This document shows, piece after piece, positions 62,589 through 64,000 of a stretch of DNA of 64,000 bases; positions within the stretch are counted from its first letter, which is position 1, and every line of letters starts with the position of its first letter. The position numbers were made by a program, and so were the translations under genes. The DNA comes from Cyclobacteriaceae bacterium (GTDB lineage: Bacteria > Bacteroidota > Bacteroidia > Cytophagales > Cyclobacteriaceae), in the NCBI GenBank assembly GCA_023151255.1, contig JAKLJG010000004.1, positions 245,388 through 309,387 of the forward strand. Reading direction: 5' to 3'. The notes beneath the pieces are model-generated. The model worked only from the letters and a program-made list of their open reading frames with translations. It ran no database searches and had not been told where the DNA came from.

Positions 62589-62700
62589 TTGCCCCCGTAT
62601 TGGTATTTTTGCTGCCCAGTTGGTTGTCATTGCAGGGCACACAGGCACGTATGCCGGGCAATGACTTCTGTTTTATAGCACGAAATGAAAATATACCCGT

Positions 62701-63147
62701 ATGTCAGGAGTAAATAAAGTAATACTTGTTGGTAGGCTCGGAAAAGATCCGGAAGTGAGGAATTTAGAAAGTGGCGTTTCAGTAGCAAACTTTACAGTGG
62801 CTACCTCAGAAACATACCGTGACAGAACCACAGGCGAGAAAAAGGAAATTACGGATTGGCACAATGTTGTGTTGTGGAGGGGGCTTGCTGAAGTAGCACA
62901 AAAATACCTGCATAAAGGCGACCTGGTGTACATCGAAGGAAAACTGAAAACCCGTTCATGGGAAAAGGATGGTGTAACACGCTACACAACCGAGGTTGTG
63001 GCCGATAATATGACGATGCTTTCAACCCGCGGCAGCAATACCGCTGTTTCCTCTGAAAATCAAGGCTATGCTTCACCCAAAAATACCAGCACCGAAAGCA
63101 TGCCGCTCCCGGCCGACACGGGTGGTACGGACGACTTGCCTTTTTAA
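62701..63147 (+). CDS. ssb: Single-stranded DNA-binding protein
   Basis: 148 residues. OB fold (about 1-105) with [17 protein letters not shown], a glycine/serine-poor linker and the acidic tail DDLPF that recruits partner proteins. It coats single-stranded DNA in replication and repair. Between mutY and gldE. Confidence 0.92.
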   Translation: MSGVNKVILVGRLGKDPEVRNLESGVSVANFTVATSETYRDRTTGEKKEITDWHNVVLWRGLAEVAQKYLHKGDLVYIEGKLKTRSWEKDGVTRYTTEVVADNMTMLSTRGSNTAVSSENQGYASPKNTSTESMPLPADTGGTDDLPF

Positions 63148-63171
63148 GTAAATCCTTAACGCTAAAAACCG

Positions 63172-64000
63172 TTGGACGAGCCTCCCAGTCAACCCTTGTT
63201 ACAAGTGTTATCGGGTATTAACCCGATGGTGGTGATAAGTCTGGCCGTTATTTTTCTGCTGCTGATTATCTCGGGGCTGGTTTCCGCCTCCGAAGTGGCT
63301 TTTTTTTCACTTAAGCCGGATGACCTGGATCGGTGCCGCGACCGCAACTCAAAATCCGACCGCGCCATCATCGATTTATTAAATAATCCGCGTCAGTTGT
63401 TGGCCACCATTTTAATTATGAACAACACGGTAAACGTGGGGATCGTAACCATATCAACTTTTCTGATGTGGGAACTGGCCGGCACCCGCAGGCCCGAGGA
63501 ATTGATTGTGCTGGGCGTAACCCTGGCCGTAACCATTGCCATCACCTTTTTCGGTGAAATCCTCCCGAAAGTATATGCTACCAAGCACAACATCAGCATG
63601 GCACAACTGATGGCCGGGCTGTGGCGTATTTTAATTGCTTTGTTTAAGCCTGTGGCCACACCGCTTATGAAGATGAGCAACCTTGTTGAAAAACGATTTG
63701 AAAAGAAGGGCTACCAGGCTACCGTGGAAGAACTGCACCAGGCCCTTGAAATTGCCACCAGCACCGATGAAACCACCCGCGAAGAAAAAGAAATTCTGAA
63801 AGGCATTGTAAACTTTGGTACGATAACCGTTAAGCAAATTATGCAATCGCGGGTTGATATTGCTGCAGTTGACATGGAGAAAAATTATCATGAACTGGTG
63901 GACTATATCCGGGGTTATGGTTTTTCGCGGATGCCGGTATATCGGGAAACACTCGATAAAGTAGAGGGCGTGCTGCATATTAAAGACCTGCTGCCCTTTA
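63172..64000 (+). CDS. gldE: GldE-like CNNM/CorC family membrane protein (3' end cut by window)
   Basis: 276 codons before the window edge. DUF21 membrane domain (three or four helices, about 20-170, with SGLVSASEVAFFSL), then the start of a CBS pair (ITVKQIMQSRVDIAAVDM, SRMPVYRETLDKVEGVLHIKDLLPF). Position directly after mutY and ssb matches gldE, a gliding-motility gene in Flavobacterium. TTG 63172 is the likely start; ATG 63226 would cut 18 residues. Confidence 0.8.
   Translation, partial: MDEPPSQPLLQVLSGINPMVVISLAVIFLLLIISGLVSASEVAFFSLKPDDLDRCRDRNSKSDRAIIDLLNNPRQLLATILIMNNTVNVGIVTISTFLMWELAGTRRPEELIVLGVTLAVTIAITFFGEILPKVYATKHNISMAQLMAGLWRILIALFKPVATPLMKMSNLVEKRFEKKGYQATVEELHQALEIATSTDETTREEKEILKGIVNFGTITVKQIMQSRVDIAAVDMEKNYHELVDYIRGYGFSRMPVYRETLDKVEGVLHIKDLLPF

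Noticed and set aside
1..64000. CRISPR array, tRNA, rRNA, prophage or intact insertion sequence
   Set aside because: No regularly spaced repeats, no cloverleaf RNA gene, and no transposase or integrase frame was seen.

Overview
The window is chromosomal DNA from a Bacteroidota bacterium, most likely a Cytophagales member. Evidence for this is the TAnnTTTG-type promoter elements upstream of many genes, the near absence of Shine-Dalgarno sequences, the mutY-ssb-gldE order at the right end (gldE is a gliding-motility gene), a 29-residue AURKAIP1/COX24-like ribosomal protein, and families typical of the phylum (DUF4153, DUF6702, DUF4783, triple-tyrosine sensor proteins, TlpA-like thioredoxins). 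Genes are dense and lie on both strands. I saw no rRNA, tRNA, CRISPR array, prophage or intact insertion sequence.

Left part (1-9.5 kb): a dienelactone hydrolase (cut by the window edge) with a DinB protein, a 2-oxoglutarate oxygenase, a LEA14-like lipoprotein, a histidine kinase facing a single-domain response regulator, an esterase, a decayed toxin-antitoxin locus (5.76-6.39 kb), DUF2214, a bile-acid/sodium symporter family protein with an overlapping acyltransferase, and a GNAT enzyme. 9.5-17 kb: secreted peptidases and a large BNR/sortilin-type propeller.

17-23.2 kb: one tightly packed minus-strand operon. It runs DinB, PBP4-type D-Ala-D-Ala carboxypeptidase, NagZ-like GH3, three small membrane-anchored coiled-coil proteins, N-formylglutamate deformylase (hutG) and formimidoylglutamate deiminase (hutF). 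HutF and HutG are consecutive steps of the five-step histidine degradation route. A DUF559 nuclease remnant followed by a cloverleaf-like palindromic repeat sits exactly where the hutF start codon should be.

23.2-38.5 kb: a triple-tyrosine sensor without kinase, recG, a nitronate monooxygenase/glyoxalase-fold pair, two thioredoxin-fold proteins, DUF4153, a PhoD-like phosphatase, polA with a degraded proofreading site, and a threonine/serine dehydratase. 38.5-48.6 kb: two tandem M1 peptidases with HupE/UreJ and DUF6702 neighbours, an ATP-grasp protein next to a third DinB, a YHS protein, recX, nadC and DUF4783. 48.8-64 kb: gpmI, a lipoprotein, an MsbA-type ABC transporter and a Fur-family regulator in one overlapping operon; TerC facing a TerB/LETM1-like protein; purK-purE; PrsW; an HU - TPR - mS38-like - rng series; mutY, ssb and gldE (cut by the window end).

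The most notable signals are the hutF junction, the coiled-coil trio in a cell-wall gene operon, the decayed toxin-antitoxin pair, the PolA exonuclease decay and the leader region of terC. I did not find a clear multi-gene defence or mobile system that is intact.
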